Shown: positions 61,201 to 64,000 of the stretch, piece after piece
Position numbering within the stretch: the stretch's first letter is position 1
How the letters are laid out: the number at the start of each line of letters is the position of its first letter
Source of the DNA: Hydractinia symbiolongicarpus
Taxonomy: Eukaryota > Cnidaria > Hydrozoa > Anthoathecata > Hydractiniidae
Direction: 5' to 3'
Assembly: GCF_029227915.1 (NCBI RefSeq)
Contig: NC_079878.1
Location: forward strand, 5,890,001 to 5,954,000
Length of the DNA stretch: 64,000 bases
The notes under the pieces: model-generated
What the model saw: only the letters and a program-made list of their open reading frames with translations
What the model was told of the DNA's origin: nothing
Databases searched by the model: none
Position numbers and translations under genes: made by a program

Positions 61201-62830
61201 TGGATCTTAGAGAGATTAAATATATATTCTAACACGGGCGTATAGGATGGTATATTCTAAAACGGGCGTGTATGGGGTGGTATATTATAACATGGCGTAT
61301 ATGGGGTGGTATATTCAAAGACGGGTGTATGGGGTAGTATAATCTAACATGGCCGTTGATTTGTGCTTCCACTTTTTGTTTAAAACATCCGTCTTGTTAT
61401 ACGAACAAAGTTCAGCCTTAAAGGTTTCTTTTCTTAATTGTATTTCCATTGTCCCTAATTTGTTTTTAATTTAATTTGGATCAGAAGAAAATTTGTACTA
61501 AAATCAACCACGTTCACAGTGCTCTTCTTCGCCTATGATATTATAACAGTCATATTATTATTAGCTGTCCAGCCTTACTTTGCTTTTTGTTCTTACATGT
61601 TAGTTGAAATTTAACTCTGGCGAGTATATATTCACAAGTTCACAAGTCGCCAGATAATCGTAATTTTCATGTTAGATAGTCACTACTGATATACAGCATT
61701 TAATCTCAAACTTAGTGCGGTAAAAAAACTTTGACCTGGTGTTGTTTGGTGTGAAATTATTAAATAGTCTCCAAAGTTTATTCTTGTGATTAATCATTTA
61801 ATGTCATATAAATTAAATGTAAAACTTTATATCCTACCTTCAATTCTTTTATTTACAATTCCCATGCATCGATGCAAAATTGTCGACAAAATTTAGGATA
61901 AAATTCACAAAATGATAATATATACTTATTAAATTTTTTAATACATAGTTATATATATATCGTTATCTGTGGCAACTTGAATTTTTAATCATATTTTTAT
62001 AATATATAATTGAACAGCTAGAAACGAAACCATTAGCGTCAATCAGAGTCAATCTCGTTAACGTATTTGTTTTTTACACTAATGATAATAGTTTATAATA
62101 CTTACACGTTGTAAAGCTTTTAATTAGCGTTAATCACTAAACTAAAAAATTCAGTGACAAAAAGTTGTTGTCACGTCTGTTGTATATTAATGGCTAGTGG
62201 GTAAATGACACAGCGGGAATTGTAAACCATATGAAATATTTATTCCAGTCGTTATAACAAGGTTGTTGCTTCCAAAACAAGTAGCGAAGGGAAGTTGGTA
62301 TTGTGGTCGTCTTTTTAAATTGTGTGTCATAATATATTCGATTTTTTATATATATATTATGACAGTCGTGGGACGTAAGACGGTGGAGGGTCGCAAAAAG
62401 AACAAAAGAGCTGGTCCCCGGTTTAATTGTATATATGTTTAATACGTGAAGTATGTGCAGTTTTTCATATGTAAATCGGCCTAAACTTATTCTTTTATGC
62501 ACAACGCATACAATGTATCAAATAAACTTTTAACAATTCGTATATTTTTTGTATCTGAATCTCATGTTCAAAACGAGGCATCGAAAAAAAAGATTTCCTC
62601 CGTACCTGATCTTCCTTTAGCAGTGTCAGATGGAAATTGTGTGGTCATAGCAAAAGGGGACATACTATATAAATTCGTTTGCAAAATAAAATATGTTTTC
62701 AATCGAATTTGCTTATTTTGTCTGATTTGTTATACTTCCTTGACAACTTTCTAATGATTTGATTTAGGTAAATTAGAACATTGGAAAGTCGTCAAGGAAG
62801 TATAAATATATTTAAAATTCAATAAGGAAG
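58282..62830. other. Intergenic region, no supported gene
   Basis: A diffuse inverted pair of the CCTGGG repeat family (about 58737-58856), a 34-bp tandem repeat at 61223-61352 and long AT tracts. The frame 59240-59345 ends at a good donor (agg|gtgagt) but no partner exon was found. Frame 60766-61089 is open (RRRKFRHKKLYPTNKYLINV) but unrecognised, and joining the two in phase gives an immediate stop. Frame 62497-62754 has no similarity. Confidence 0.45.
61223..61352. repeat. ~34-bp tandem repeat, four degenerate units
   Basis: Units of the form ggtatattctaacacgggcgtatggggt. Confidence 0.8.
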
Positions 62831-62834
62831 TTGA

Positions 62835-62911
62835 CAACCTCCTCCCCAGGGTCTTGTGGCCCTTAAGCCGTTACTGCATCATCAAGGCAAAATGTCCTGG
62901 GGACGAGGTTG
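62835..62911. mobile_element. 77-bp MITE with perfect 9-bp target-site duplication
   Basis: Terminal repeats caacctcctccccaggg and cctggggacgaggttg (one mismatch). The 9 bases ggaagttga occur immediately before (62826-62834) and immediately after (62912-62920). This defines the element exactly. A 9-bp duplication suits mobilisation by a Mutator-like transposase. Confidence 0.92.
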
Positions 62912-63081
62912 GGAAGTTGAATTACTTGCTATATTGGTGAAAGCTAGCCTAATCATGCAGATGTAGCCCTTCTTTCTATTACAGGTGCCGGTTGTTAATA
63001 ACAAAATGAATCTCTCGTCTGCTTGAAAAAACATCTAAATGAAATCAGAGAATGTTAACCTTATTTCTACCGGGATTGTTT

Positions 63082-63570
63082 GTCCCTGATAGAACCGGGA
63101 AGGTGCTTAAAGGGTACCCCCTTGTAATTTCTTCTTAGGAAAAGCTACTGTAATACTGTAAGTCCTACTTATGTTCTGTCAAATTCAAGAATAAAATGTC
63201 AAAATCCATAATGGCGGCTATTGCTGCAGCCCTACCGAAAGTACTTAAAATTAGTAAAATTGTCAAATTAGTACCGTTTTTTGCCTTTTTATGTGTTGTG
63301 TTTCAAAGTGCTAACGTAATACATAGGTACATGTGACGATAACACGAAGAAAGGAAAATATTGACCATTCAGTTTTTTTTATGTCACATGACTATTGATG
63401 AGAAAATGATGACAGTGACCAATAAGTCAATGTTTTTTTATTTCAAAATTGGAGAGACAAAAAGATATTAAAAGTCAAATAATTTTAGTACACAAGAAAA
63501 AAGACTTAAATGGCAGATAATAATGTACAGGGGGTGCCGAATGAGCACCTTCCCGGTAGGAATAGGGGAC
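63082..63570. mobile_element. ~490-bp element with imperfect ~33-bp inverted termini
   Basis: The left end gtccctgatagaaccgggaa ggtgctt...gggtaccccc matches the reverse complement of the right end cagggggtgccgaatgagca ccttcccggtaggaatagggga. The interior contains aatggcggctattgctgcag but no open frame. Target duplication unclear. Confidence 0.75.
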
Positions 63571-64000
63571 TCGTAGGATACAAATTGCTTGGAACGCACC
63601 TTCGGCTGCTGTGAAACACCTCAAATTTGTTGTATGATTAAATTCCATGGTTTAGATGCAAAGACACGTACATTGAAGAATTCAGAAGTTCACCTTTAGT
63701 GTGTCTGAAGTAAAGTATATTATCAATGTTCTTCATAGGGCTTATTTTTCGCTTTCTGATATGTGGCTAGCGCGAAATCAAAAAGAAGCTCTGGGAACGA
63801 GATTGGTTTATTATCAATAACACCAAAAATAAACTTTGTTTGTCCTCAAGGTGACGGAAGATTATTATGTAATATTATTTATGTAATACCTATTAATACT
63901 TTCCCTATTAAAAGGGAATTTGTGAAGCGTGGTTAAATAGTTACTGAGGAAACATCGCCCAATCTATTTTAGTTCTAAAAAGCTATACTGACAGGTGAAA
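63571..64000. other. Window end, no gene seen
   Basis: AT-rich, with a single CTGGGAACGAGATTGG repeat end at about 63790-63806. Confidence 0.5.

Overview
This is an AT-rich, intron-rich animal nuclear window: small exons with GT-AG introns, many short inverted-repeat elements, tRNA-derived SINEs and Helitron-like repeats. The gene families point to a cnidarian, probably a medusozoan or hydrozoan. An endoglycoceramidase of the type known from Hydra and jellyfish, a Ski/Sno, a divergent Wnt and a cnidarian-style orphan GPCR all fit. The species is inferred, not proven. There are no rRNA genes, functional tRNA genes, operons or CRISPR arrays. Exon boundaries were worked out by hand from splice consensus, phase continuity and family similarity.

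Layout. 1-2965 (+): two copies of the catalytic terminal exon of an endoglycoceramidase (GH5), the first cut by the window edge. 3.5-9 kb: transposon debris, including a broken Mutator-like transposase, two small inverted-repeat elements and a foldback element next to a 13-bp minisatellite. 9984-12342 (+): a three-exon Ski/Sno co-repressor gene. 12.4-18.8 kb: long intergenic stretch with a large imperfect foldback. 18830-29411 (-): a mitofusin gene, 18 coding exons reconstructed in phase, last C-terminal exon not found. 29.4-34.2 kb: intergenic repeats. 34213-37431 (-): a complete four-exon Wnt gene with one apparent GC-AG intron. 39569-42488 (-): a three-exon SMIM15-like small membrane protein with a SINE in intron 1. 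44938-47764 (-): a three-exon gene that I recognise as SNAPC2-like. 50.1-51.2 kb: a decayed Ty3/gypsy integrase, then a second SINE copy. 52.1-52.4 kb (-): an unrecognised small gene start. 53.87-54.22 kb: a 14-bp satellite rich in ATCGAT. 54271-55277 (-): an unrecognised basic protein with a 7-nt first coding exon. 56.65-57.0 kb: a tandem pair of Helitron-like repeats. 57298-58281 (-): an intronless class A GPCR. 58.3-64 kb: no convincing gene, but two well-defined inverted-repeat elements, one with a perfect 9-bp target-site duplication.

The genes are ordinary single-copy animal genes (TGF-beta/Smad repression, mitochondrial fusion, Wnt signalling, snRNA transcription, glycolipid breakdown) and do not form an evident functional cluster. 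From 18.8 to 58.3 kb every recognised host gene is on the minus strand. The most unusual observations are the duplicated endoglycoceramidase terminal exon with an abrupt identity boundary, the SNAPC2-like gene outside vertebrates, the divergent Wnt with a GC donor, and the family of very short MITEs with 9-bp duplications.
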